Assembly: GCF_004340875.1 (NCBI RefSeq) | Contig: NZ_SLXQ01000009.1 | Coordinates: 1-64,000, forward strand | Direction of reading: 5' to 3' | Source: Tamaricihabitans halophyticus | GTDB lineage: Bacteria; Actinomycetota; Actinomycetes; Mycobacteriales; Pseudonocardiaceae | DNA: 64,000 nt | In this document: positions 52,000 to 59,931 of the stretch, in pieces | How the letters are laid out: each line of letters starts with the position of its first letter | How positions within the stretch are numbered: position 1 is the first letter of the stretch | Notes under the pieces: model-generated | What the model saw: the letters and a program-made list of their open reading frames with translations, nothing else | What the model was told of the DNA's origin: nothing | The model's database searches: none | Position numbers and translations under genes: made by a program

Positions 52000-53528
52000 C
52001 ACGACGACTTGTCGGCACCGCTCGACTCGGCCTGCTCGGCCGCCTGCCGCTTGCCGAGCAACGAATGCCGCCGGCTGTAGGCGAAGTAGATGATGACCCC
52101 GAGCGCCATCCAGCCGAGGAAACGGACCCAGGTCAATGCGGTGAGGTTGAGCATCAGCCAGACACAGGCGATGATCGCCAGGATCGGGATCAACGGCATC
52201 ATCGGCACCCGGAAGGTACGCGGCAGGTCGGGACGCCGCTTGCGCAGCAGCATGACACCCGCGGCCACCAAGGCAAAGGCGAACAGCGTGCCGATGTTGA
52301 CCATTTCTTCCAACCGGTCCGCGGGGAAGAAGGTGGCGGCGAAGGCGATCATCGCGCCGATCACCATGTTGATCCGCCACGGTGTGCCCAGCTTGTTCGT
52401 CTTGGCCAGCCTGGTCGGCAACAACCCGTCCCTGGACATGGCGTAGAGCACCCGGACGAGACCGAGCAGTAGCACCATCACCACGGTGGTGAGCCCGGCC
52501 AGTGCGCCAATCGAGATGATATTGGCCGCCCAGTCCACATTGTGCAGTGCGAAGGCGGTCGCGAGCGTCTTGTGCTCGCCGTCGTCGCCAGTGGACAGGT
52601 CGGAGTAGTTCACCATTCCGGTCACGACGACCGATACCGCCACGTAGAGGACCGTGACGATCGCCAGCGTGCCGAGAATTCCCCGTGGCACCGACCGCTG
52701 CGGGTTCTTGGTCTCCTCGGCCGTGGTGGCGATGATGTCGAAACCGATGAAGGCGAAGAACACCAAGGATGCGCCGGCGAGCAGCCCGAACCAGCCGAAC
52801 GTGCTGCTTTCCCCGCCGACAAGCAGCGAGAACAGCGACTGCTCCAGTGCCGCGCCGCCACCTTCGGACGCGCCTTCCGCTGGCGGAACGAAGGGCGAGT
52901 AGTTGTCCGCGCTGATGTAGTTGATACCGAGCACGACGATGAACAGGATGACCGCGACCTTGATCGCGGTGATCACCAAGCTCACTCTGGACGACAGTTT
53001 GGTGCCCAGGGTCAGCAGCACGACGAGTACGGCTACCAGCAGCAGCGCGCCCCAGTCCGCGGTCAGGCCGCCGAGTTGCACGGTAGTGCTCACTCCGTCG
53101 CCGAGGATCGCGGCCAGGCTGTCCTGCAGGTAGAGCGACCACCCCTTGGATACCGCGGCCGCGGCCACGGCGAACTCGAGGACCAGGTCCCAACCGACGA
53201 TCCAGGCGAGGAATTCGCCGAAGGTGGCGTAGGAGTAGGTGTAAGCGCTCCCGGCGACGGGCACGGTGGAGGCGAACTCGGCGTAGCACAGCGCGGCGAG
53301 CCCACAGGCGACCGCGGCGAGTACGAACGCGACCGATACCGAAGGGCCGGTGAAGTCACCCGCGGTGCGCGCGGTCAGCGTGAAGATCCCTGCCCCGATC
53401 ACGACCGCGACGCCGAACACGATCAGGTCCGCCGTGCTTAGATTTCGCCGCAGCTTCGTGGTTGGTTCGTCCGTGTCCCGAATCGACTGTTCGACCGACT
53501 TAGTACGCCACAAACCCGTTCCGGGCAC
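51999..53528 (-). CDS. APC-family amino acid permease (cationic amino acid transporter type)
   Basis: A 509-residue transporter with about twelve to fourteen helices. The GAGIF motif of helix 1 (VVIGAGIFTLTARTAGDFTGPSV), AGSAYTYSYATFGEFLAWIVGWDLVLEF and FIGFDIIATTAEETKNPQRSVPRGI are signatures of the cationic amino acid transporter branch; Rv3253c lies at the same place in mycobacteria. The GTG at 53528 is chosen because AAGGAGG lies 7 nt upstream. It is co-translated with the GlmL-like gene downstream. Confidence 0.9.
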   Translation of the reverse strand: MPGTGLWRTKSVEQSIRDTDEPTTKLRRNLSTADLIVFGVAVVIGAGIFTLTARTAGDFTGPSVSVAFVLAAVACGLAALCYAEFASTVPVAGSAYTYSYATFGEFLAWIVGWDLVLEFAVAAAAVSKGWSLYLQDSLAAILGDGVSTTVQLGGLTADWGALLLVAVLVVLLTLGTKLSSRVSLVITAIKVAVILFIVVLGINYISADNYSPFVPPAEGASEGGGAALEQSLFSLLVGGESSTFGWFGLLAGASLVFFAFIGFDIIATTAEETKNPQRSVPRGILGTLAIVTVLYVAVSVVVTGMVNYSDLSTGDDGEHKTLATAFALHNVDWAANIISIGALAGLTTVVMVLLLGLVRVLYAMSRDGLLPTRLAKTNKLGTPWRINMVIGAMIAFAATFFPADRLEEMVNIGTLFAFALVAAGVMLLRKRRPDLPRTFRVPMMPLIPILAIIACVWLMLNLTALTWVRFLGWMALGVIIYFAYSRRHSLLGKRQAAEQAESSGADKSS

Positions 53529-53628
53529 CGTGCACCTCCTTGTGTCACCGGCGCGGGTAGCCGGCGGCGACACGGTAACCGGTCAGCCGGATTGTCACCA
53601 CCCAATCCGGCAAAGTCCCCGAACACAC

Positions 53629-53672
53629 CTCCCGGTAACCGCGATTTTCAAGGTTAGTGCGGTTACCGGGAG
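53629..53672. repeat. hairpin repeat A with 14-bp perfect arms
   Basis: CTCCCGGTAACCGC (53629-53642) and GCGGTTACCGGGAG (53659-53672) are perfect inverted repeats around the 16-nt loop GATTTTCAAGGTTAGT. This is the longest stem in the family. The TAA stop of the CDF gene lies in the right arm. Confidence 0.8.
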
Positions 53673-54598
53673 TGGTCGGTCGTTTCGGTCTCGCTCCGGT
53701 CCAGATCTGGTTCCAGATAGATCAACCTGGCGTCCGGCACGCTACCGCGCACCCGTTGCTCCGCTTCGTCGATCTCCTGGGCGACTTCGGCCACCGGAAG
53801 CCCGGGGCGCAGCGCGATCTTCGCCGCGATCAGCAGCTCATCCGGGCCGAGGTACTGGGTGCGCAGATGGATGATCCGCCGCACCCTGCCACCAACCAGC
53901 TGGGTGTTGATCACCTCGAGCACCGATTCGGTCGCGCCCTCACCGATCAGCAGGCTCTTCATCTCGATGATCAGGACGATCGCGATCACCCCGAGCAGCG
54001 CACCGATCATGATCGTGCCAACCGCGTCCCAGACCGGATCCCCGGTCGCCACGGTGAGACCGACACCGAACAGCGCGAAGATCAGGCCGAACAACGCGCC
54101 CGCGTCCTCGAGCAGCACCACGGGCAGTTCCGGCTGCTTCGACTGGCGAATGAACTGCCACCAGCTGGCACCGCCCTTGATCCGCGCGGATTCCACGATC
54201 GCGGTGCGGAAACTGAAGATCTCCAGCCCGATCGCGATCACCAGGATCACCACGGCGACCAGTGGTGACTTGAGCTCCTCCGGTTCGGCGAGCTTGTGGA
54301 TCCCTTCGTACAGCGCGAAAACCGAGCCCAGGGAGAACAGCATCAGCGCGACCACGAACGAGTAGAAGTAGCGATCTCGGCCATACCCGAACGGATGGGT
54401 GCTGCTTGCCTTGCGTCGCGCGGTCCGCTTACCGAGCAACAACAATCCCTGGTTCGACGTGTCCGCCACGGAATGCACGCCCTCGGCGAGCATCGCGGAC
54501 GAGCCGGTAATGGCAAACCCGACGAACTTCGCTATCGCGATTCCGGCATTTGCCGCCAAAGCGGCGAGAATGGCTTTAGTACCGCCTTCTGCGGACAC
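53663..54598 (-). CDS. cation diffusion facilitator family transporter
   Basis: A 311-residue membrane transporter exporting divalent metals such as zinc, manganese or iron by proton exchange. About six helices; metal-site features are HSVADTSNQ (His42, Asp46) in helix 2 and LLEDAGALFGL in helix 5; a C-terminal cytoplasmic domain (about 215-311) follows. The GTG at 54598 is preceded by GAGGAGA. The metal cannot be assigned. It stands between the permease and manA genes on their strand. Confidence 0.88.
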   Translation of the reverse strand: MSAEGGTKAILAALAANAGIAIAKFVGFAITGSSAMLAEGVHSVADTSNQGLLLLGKRTARRKASSTHPFGYGRDRYFYSFVVALMLFSLGSVFALYEGIHKLAEPEELKSPLVAVVILVIAIGLEIFSFRTAIVESARIKGGASWWQFIRQSKQPELPVVLLEDAGALFGLIFALFGVGLTVATGDPVWDAVGTIMIGALLGVIAIVLIIEMKSLLIGEGATESVLEVINTQLVGGRVRRIIHLRTQYLGPDELLIAAKIALRPGLPVAEVAQEIDEAEQRVRGSVPDARLIYLEPDLDRSETETTDHSR

Positions 54599-54694
54599 GT
54601 CATCTCCTCGAACCCAATGAATAGGACCGCGCAAAGATTAGACCGAAAACGTCCGCGCCACCCGGCGGGTCACAATTCTGGTACCCGGAAAAGC

Positions 54695-55975
54695 TCAGCC
54701 GGTCGCGGCGAGCCCATCGGTCGCCCGGAAGACCTGTGTTGGCGCCGAACCAAACGGGCGCAACACGACACTGGGGTCGCTTGCCGCCAGCCACATCGAC
54801 TGTCCTCTCCGGAGCACCAGCTCGCGGTTCCTGGCGGAAACCCGTACGGCACCTTCGGTGCACAGCAGAATCTGTGGTGTGCCAGCGGCAATCGGCACCT
54901 CGGGCCCGGTGCGGGACTGGCTGCCGTTACCTTCGGCATGCGCGGCCGAGAATTCCGCGGCCGGCCAGGACATCCGGGACAGCTCGAACTCCGGCGTAGC
55001 CGTGCGGTACACCCGCAGCCCGTCCGTCGCACACGGCTCGCCGCGCAGAATCGGCATATCGCCACACCGGAAATCCAGCACCCGCAACAGTTCCGGAACA
55101 TCCACGTGTTTTGGCGTCAGGCCACCACGAAGAATATTGTCCGAATTCGCCAGAATCTCGACCGCGGTACCGCGTAAATAAGTGTGCAGGTTTCCCGCCG
55201 GCAGGTGAATCGCCTCGCCGGGACCGAGCACCAAGCGGTTCAACAACAGCGCCGCGAGGACCCCGGCGTCGCCAGGGTGTAGTTCACCGAGTTCCAGTAC
55301 GGTCCGGCACTCCAGACCGAACTCGCCACCGTCCTTGATGTGTTGCACGCAGGCATCCAGCAGCTCGGGAAGCAGCTCGTCCAGCGCCGGCTGCGGCAGG
55401 GTGATCCAGGTGGTGAACAGGGCGCGCATCCCGTCCGCGTCCGGTTGATCGGCGAGCAGCGCGATATGCGGCGCGAGGCCCGGCGTCTGTACCGCCCTGA
55501 GCAGCTCCACGGTGCGGCCGGGGTCACGGAATCCGGCCAGCGCGTGGAATTCGGTCAGCGCGCAGAGCAGTTCCGGTTTCGCGGTGGGGTCCGGATAGTT
55601 GCGGTTCTTCGCATCGCGCGGGATCCCGGCCGCGTCCTCCCTGGCGAATCCCTCGGCCGCCTGTTCCGCGGACGGATGCGCCTGCATGCTCAGTGGCTCA
55701 TCGGCGGCAAGGATCTTCAGCAGGAAGGGCAGCCGGTCGCCCCACCGCTCGGCGCACTGGCTGCCGAGTTGCCGCACGGGATCGGCCTCGACCAGTTCGA
55801 GCAGCGAACGTTCGGTGCCATCCGAGGCGATCAGCTGGGAGGGATCGCCGGGATGCGCCCCCATCCACAGTTCGGCCTCCGGATGCGGCGCGGGCACGGG
55901 CCGGCCGAGCAGTTCGGAGATAGTCGTGCGCGAACCCCAGGCATAGGGGCGCACGGCACCTCGCAACAACTCCAC
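54695..55975 (-). CDS. manA: mannose-6-phosphate isomerase, class I
   Basis: A 426-residue zinc enzyme linking fructose 6-phosphate to mannose 6-phosphate, the entry to mannosylated lipids and glycans. Visible: ELWMGAHPGDPS, MQAHPSAEQA (zinc-binding Gln-x-His), KPELLCALTEFHALAGF and HLPAGNLHTYLRGTAVEI (second half of the metal site). The start is GTG (MELLRGAVRPYAWGSR), preceded by GGAGACG. Gene order manA, SIS protein, Trm112, manB matches Rv3255c-Rv3257c. Confidence 0.93.
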   Translation of the reverse strand: MELLRGAVRPYAWGSRTTISELLGRPVPAPHPEAELWMGAHPGDPSQLIASDGTERSLLELVEADPVRQLGSQCAERWGDRLPFLLKILAADEPLSMQAHPSAEQAAEGFAREDAAGIPRDAKNRNYPDPTAKPELLCALTEFHALAGFRDPGRTVELLRAVQTPGLAPHIALLADQPDADGMRALFTTWITLPQPALDELLPELLDACVQHIKDGGEFGLECRTVLELGELHPGDAGVLAALLLNRLVLGPGEAIHLPAGNLHTYLRGTAVEILANSDNILRGGLTPKHVDVPELLRVLDFRCGDMPILRGEPCATDGLRVYRTATPEFELSRMSWPAAEFSAAHAEGNGSQSRTGPEVPIAAGTPQILLCTEGAVRVSARNRELVLRRGQSMWLAASDPSVVLRPFGSAPTQVFRATDGLAATG

Positions 55976-55998
55976 TTCGTCTCCAGTCCCCTCCCGGA

Positions 55999-57090
55999 TC
56001 AGCGCTGGCCAGACGGCAGCCCAGCACCGACGTTACCGGTCGCCAGCCCCAGGTAGAGCGCGGCCAGTTCGAACCGCAGCGCGAGCACCGCGGCACAGGT
56101 TGCCTCGTCGGCGGCCAGCTCGGTGGCCACTTCCGCCGATGGTGCCAGCACATCGGCGGACGGCAGCGCGTCGCTGGCCAGCACCCGCAGCGCGGCCGTG
56201 GCCTCGTCGGAGCGTGCGGTGAGCAACAGCACGCGCAGCCGGGAATCGGGCCCGTCCAGGTCGGGGTCGGCGAACAGGCTCTCCGGGGAACCACCGCGTA
56301 CCGCGCCACGGTGCAGCGCGGTTCGAGCACGCGCCTGCGGATAGTCGGAAACGTCACAGACCGTCTCGGTGAACTCGCCGAGCACGTAGGCCGCGTGCCG
56401 GGCGGTCGCGGTGGCCACCGCGTCCAGTCCCCACAACAGCGGGGTGTGTTCGGCCAACCGCAGGGTAAGCGATTTCGCTGGGTTCACGAAGGACTCATGC
56501 GCGAGATGGTCGCGCTCGGCTTCGCGGTCCAGCTCGTCGGCAAGCGCGGCGACGTCGGTGCGCAGCAGTCCAAGGGCGTTCAGGGTCAGCAGGCCGGAGG
56601 TGAGCACCCGGGCAGCGCCGAGCCCCGCCGGCACGTCGACGACCGGGGGCAGCAACAGCGCCCCGCCAGCGGCCGCGGCGGCCACCGGACCTTCCTGCGG
56701 CGCGGTGAGCACCACCGTGGCGCCGTACCGTACGGCCCTGTCGATGAAGATCGCGAGCTCGCGATCGCCCTCGTCGTCCGCATGTGCGAGCACGACGTCC
56801 AGCGGACCGATCCAGCTGGGCAGCACATCGGTGCACACCACGGGAACCGGGCAGCCAGGGCCGAGCAGCGCGGCGAGTATCCGGTGCACCGCGGGGGCTA
56901 CTCCTGGCCGCCCGAGTAGCACCAGCGCGCGGGGCTTGCTGCCCTCCAGCGCGGCGGTGAGTCCCAGCCGCTCGGCCGTCTCCATGGTGGAGCGCACCTG
57001 GGCCCCGGCTCGCGCGACCGCGAGTAGCAGCCCTTCGGTGTCGGCCTCGGTGAGACCGGTCGGATCATCCAGTAGCGCGTCGTCGAACAC
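55999..57090 (-). CDS. SIS-domain sugar-phosphate isomerase-like protein (Rv3256c-like)
   Basis: A 363-residue protein related to bifunctional phosphoglucose/phosphomannose isomerases. The first SIS domain covers about 50-165 (ALVLLGRPGVAPAVHRIL, VVLAHADDEGDRELAIFIDRAV). The family's catalytic region is only partly recognisable (SFVNPAKSLTLRLAEHTPLLWG), so activity is uncertain. The GTG at 57090 is preferred (AGGA 6 nt upstream) over TTG at 57096. It overlaps or abuts the Trm112-like gene and precedes manA, as in mycobacteria. Confidence 0.8.
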   Translation of the reverse strand: MFDDALLDDPTGLTEADTEGLLLAVARAGAQVRSTMETAERLGLTAALEGSKPRALVLLGRPGVAPAVHRILAALLGPGCPVPVVCTDVLPSWIGPLDVVLAHADDEGDRELAIFIDRAVRYGATVVLTAPQEGPVAAAAAGGALLLPPVVDVPAGLGAARVLTSGLLTLNALGLLRTDVAALADELDREAERDHLAHESFVNPAKSLTLRLAEHTPLLWGLDAVATATARHAAYVLGEFTETVCDVSDYPQARARTALHRGAVRGGSPESLFADPDLDGPDSRLRVLLLTARSDEATAALRVLASDALPSADVLAPSAEVATELAADEATCAAVLALRFELAALYLGLATGNVGAGLPSGQR

Positions 57091-57092
57091 GG

Positions 57093-57329
57093 TCAATCCT
57101 GCTCGTCACCGGATTCCGCGGCCGCCGGCTGCTCGTCGCTCGGACCGCCCGTGGCCTCGTCGAGCAACAACACCGGGATACCGTCTTGCACTGGAAAGAT
57201 CCTGCCACAGGAGGTGCAGGTCAGCGCGTCCGCCTCGGCGTCAGTCGGGCTGCCGACGGCGAGCGGCGCGTGCTCCGGACACGGGCAGGCCAGGATCTCC
57301 AGCAGCTGCTGATCGAGCTGGACGGCCAC
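57093..57329 (-). CDS. Trm112-like zinc-ribbon protein
   Basis: A 78-residue protein of the Trm112/YcaR family. It reads LLEILACPCPEHAPL, then LTCTSCGRIFPVQDGIPVLLLDEA; cysteines in the CPCP and CTSC motifs form the zinc ribbon. In eukaryotes Trm112 activates methyltransferases; in bacteria the partner is usually unknown. The GTG at 57329 has GGAGGAA just upstream. It is in the manB-manA gene cluster and practically joined to the SIS gene. The tail is acidic. Confidence 0.87.
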   Translation of the reverse strand: MAVQLDQQLLEILACPCPEHAPLAVGSPTDAEADALTCTSCGRIFPVQDGIPVLLLDEATGGPSDEQPAAAESGDEQD

Positions 57330-57410
57330 GGTTCCTCCTCGTTGTGCGTTCCTTCGGCCTATCGGGTCTGTCCCCAATATGGCACCTATCGGCTACCCGT
57401 GGGCGGCCAC

Positions 57411-57440
57411 CAACCGCAATATCGTTCAGGAATGCGGTTG
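57411..57440. repeat. hairpin repeat A, after manB
   Basis: CAACCGC and GCGGTTG (7-bp perfect arms) enclose AATATCGTTCAGGAAT (16 nt). It starts 12 bp after the manB stop, where a terminator is expected. Confidence 0.7.
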
Positions 57441-57451
57441 CTCAGCGTGCC

Positions 57452-58825
57452 TCAGCCACGCACGATCGCCAGCACTTCATCGGTCAACGCCCGCACCGCC
57501 GGCACGTCGGCCGCCTCAACGTTGAGCCGCAGCAGCGGTTCGGTATTCGACGGACGCAGATTGAACCACGCGCCCTCCGGAAGCTGCACGGTGAGCCCAT
57601 CGAGCTCGTCCACCTGGACGCCGGGCCGGGTGGCGAACGCCTCGCGTACCGCGCGCATCCGGTCCCGCTGATCGGTGACCGTCGAGTTGATCTCGCCCGA
57701 TGCGGCGTAGCGGTCGTATCCGCCGGTGAGCTCCGACAGCGGGGTGGCCTGGGTGCCGAGCGCGGCGAGTACGTGGAGCGCGGCGAGCATTCCGGTGTCT
57801 GCCCGCCAGAAATCGCGGAAGTAGTAGTGCGCCGAGTGTTCCCCGCCGAAGATCGCCCCGGTTTCGGCCATCGCCTCTTTGATGAACGAATGCCCAACGC
57901 GCGTGCGCACCGGGGTACCACCGTGCTCGGCGACGATCTCCGGCACGGCCTTCGAGGTGATCAGGTTGTGGATGACGGTGGGCGACTGCTCACCGGCCGC
58001 GGTGGCCTTGGCCAGCTCGCGGGTGGCTACCAGCGCGGTGATCGCGCTTGGTGACACCGGCTCGCCGCGCTCGTCGACCACGAAGCAGCGGTCCGCGTCG
58101 CCGTCGAAGGCAAGCCCCGCGTCCGCGCCGAGCTCACGGACCTTTGCCTGTAGGTCGACGATGTTCTTCGGGTCGAGCGGATTGGCTTCGTGGTTCGGGA
58201 ACGTGCCGTCCAGCTCGAAGTACATCGGCCGGACGTCCACCGGTAGCCCGTCGAAAACGGAAGGCACGGTGTGTCCGCCCATCCCGTTGCCGGCGTCCAC
58301 CACGACGCTCAGCGGCCGGCTTCGCGCCAGCTCCGGCACCATGCCGCGCAGGTGCGCGGCGTAGTCGGCAAGCATGTCCCGCTCGGTCAGCGTGCCTTGC
58401 TCGCCCTCGTGGTCAGGGACGCCGGCGGTGACCTCGGCGGCGATCGTGTCCAGCCCGCTGTCCTGGCCGATCGGCGCGGCGCCGGCACGGCAGAGCTTGA
58501 TGCCGTTGTACCGCGCGGGGTTGTGGCTCGCCGTGAACATCGCGCCGGGCAGGGATAGCTTGCCGGAAGCGAAGTACAGCATGTCGGTGCTCGCCAGGCC
58601 GATGCTGATCACGTCAACGCCCTGCGCGCGCACGCCGTCCGCGAACGCGGTGGCCAGCCCCGGCGAGGAGTCGCGCATATCCATGCCGATCACCACGGCG
58701 GGCGAGTCCGCGCGGACCAGTCTCGCGAACGCGGCGCCGAAGGCGGTAACGAGCTCCTCGTCGAGCTCCGTGCCTACCAAACCGCGAATGTCGTAGGCCT
58801 TGACGATGCTGGACAGCTCACGCAC
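57452..58825 (-). CDS. manB: phosphomannomutase/phosphoglucomutase
   Basis: A 457-residue alpha-D-phosphohexomutase converting mannose 6-phosphate to mannose 1-phosphate for GDP-mannose. The four domains show VKAYDIRGLVGTELDE, the catalytic phosphoserine loop MFTASHNPARYNGIKLC, the magnesium loop FDGDADRCFVVDERGE, GEHSAHYYFRDFWRADTG (sugar binding) and RPSNTEPLLRLNVEA (phosphate binding). The GTG at 58825 follows GGGAGA and gives the usual N-terminus; the longer frame is Arg/Pro-rich. It corresponds to Rv3257c. Confidence 0.95.
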   Translation of the reverse strand: MRELSSIVKAYDIRGLVGTELDEELVTAFGAAFARLVRADSPAVVIGMDMRDSSPGLATAFADGVRAQGVDVISIGLASTDMLYFASGKLSLPGAMFTASHNPARYNGIKLCRAGAAPIGQDSGLDTIAAEVTAGVPDHEGEQGTLTERDMLADYAAHLRGMVPELARSRPLSVVVDAGNGMGGHTVPSVFDGLPVDVRPMYFELDGTFPNHEANPLDPKNIVDLQAKVRELGADAGLAFDGDADRCFVVDERGEPVSPSAITALVATRELAKATAAGEQSPTVIHNLITSKAVPEIVAEHGGTPVRTRVGHSFIKEAMAETGAIFGGEHSAHYYFRDFWRADTGMLAALHVLAALGTQATPLSELTGGYDRYAASGEINSTVTDQRDRMRAVREAFATRPGVQVDELDGLTVQLPEGAWFNLRPSNTEPLLRLNVEAADVPAVRALTDEVLAIVRG

Positions 58826-58914
58826 GTACGTCTCCCTGGGGTCACCTCGAGCAGTACGGGCAGAGCCTACTGAACCAGCCGCGCCGCGCTGGACTGGCGT
58901 ACGCGCGGGTGAAC

Positions 58915-59271
58915 TCAGTCGGAAGGGGTGGGCAGCACGCGAAGGTGGCCGCGCCGCCCGGAGCTGGCCTCCGGTTCGGGCTGCTCGACCGGGCTGTGCA
59001 GGCTGCCCGCTTCCCGGACCGCTTCGGCGAGCGCGGTCAGATCGTCGTTCGAGGGGTCTTCCGGTCCGAATTCCCCTTCGTAGCGGACTACTTCCCAGCC
59101 CTTGGGGACGGTAAGCCGGCCGGCATGCTGCGCACACAGGTCGTAGCTGTGTGGCTCACTGGAAGTAGCGAGCGGACCTACGACCGCGGTTGAGTCTGCG
59201 TAGGCGTAGGTCAGCGTCGCGACCGCCGCGTTCTGACAGCCGGTTCGAGAGCACTTCCGCACGCACCGCAC
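58915..59271 (-). CDS. DUF3499 family protein (Rv3258c-like)
   Basis: A 118-residue actinobacterial protein with a zinc-binding look: RKCSRTGC at the N-terminus and YDLCAQHAGRLTVPKGWEVVRYEGEF further on, with VATLTYAYADSTAVVGPLA between. Function is unknown. GTG at 59271 is chosen because family members begin three residues before the RKCSRTGC motif; GTG at 59262 is the alternative. It is divergent from the metallopeptidase-fold gene, as Rv3258c is from Rv3259. The C-terminal quarter is variable. Confidence 0.82.
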   Translation of the reverse strand: MRCVRKCSRTGCQNAAVATLTYAYADSTAVVGPLATSSEPHSYDLCAQHAGRLTVPKGWEVVRYEGEFGPEDPSNDDLTALAEAVREAGSLHSPVEQPEPEASSGRRGHLRVLPTPSD

Positions 59272-59513
59272 AATCGCAGACGATAGCGCGTCACGCACGG
59301 CGGGCGTGGCAGGCACGCGGGAGTGCCCCGCGCGTAGTCTCTTCGCAGGGGATTCGTCGGCGGTATCGGCGAGCCGCCCGACCAGGGACCCGTCCAATCC
59401 TGGAACTGCTGTTGCCGAGGTGGAGATTGCCAAGGACCCGACGGAAGCGCTGGCCGCGCAGGGAGCGGCACGGCCGGGGGCCACGCGGCCCGTTGTACCC
59501 GGCGACGGTACCG

Positions 59514-59900
59514 ATGGCCAGCACTCGCGCGGAGCGGTTCGACACCCTGGTGCTCGACGCGCTCGAGCCGATCGAGCTGCGCTGGCGCGATCAGTTGAAC
59601 GCGCTGGACGTGGCGGTGGACGAGGTTCCGGAGGGCAAGCCGGGACGGTCGCGTTCGAGCTCGGACGATGCCGCCGCGGATGGGGTGCTTCGCGATGGCG
59701 CCGTACCGCTGGCGAAGCTGGTCCCGGCCGGCGTGGACAGCGCGGGTAGTCCGACCCGCGCGCGGATCGTGCTCTACCGCCGCCCGCTCGAACTGCGCGC
59801 CAAGGATGCCGCCGACCTGACCGAGCTGGTGCACGAGGTGCTGGTCGAACAGGTGGCGAACTACCTCGGCCTCGACCCCGACGTCATCGAGGGCAACTAG
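59514..59900 (+). CDS. Zincin_1-type metallopeptidase-fold protein (Rv3259-like)
   Basis: A 128-residue protein of the small metallopeptidase family. The reading runs FDTLVLDALEPIELRW, IVLYRRPLELRA and the helix LTELVHEVLVEQVANYLGLDPD. The expected HExxH appears as HEVLVEQ: the first His and Glu remain but the second His is replaced, so catalysis by a usual zinc site is doubtful. Actinomycete relatives such as Rv3259 appear similar. The ATG at 59514 has no clear ribosome site. It is convergent with the glycosyltransferase gene. Confidence 0.75.
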   Translation: MASTRAERFDTLVLDALEPIELRWRDQLNALDVAVDEVPEGKPGRSRSSSDDAAADGVLRDGAVPLAKLVPAGVDSAGSPTRARIVLYRRPLELRAKDAADLTELVHEVLVEQVANYLGLDPDVIEGN

Positions 59901-59905
59901 TCACC

Positions 59906-59931
59906 ACCGCACGATCCCGCAAGATCGCGAT
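59906..59931. repeat. diverged hairpin repeat A between convergent genes
   Basis: ACCGC and GCGAT (one mismatch) enclose ACGATCCCGCAAGATC (16 nt), beginning 6 bp after the stop of the metallopeptidase-fold gene and ending at the last base of the glycosyltransferase stop. Confidence 0.5.

Noticed and set aside
50677-53289. Single 870-codon minus-strand frame joining the GlmL-like gene to an upstream Arg/Gly-rich part
   Set aside because: The upstream part is an out-of-frame shadow of the permease gene; the GlmL-like protein starts at ATG 51999.
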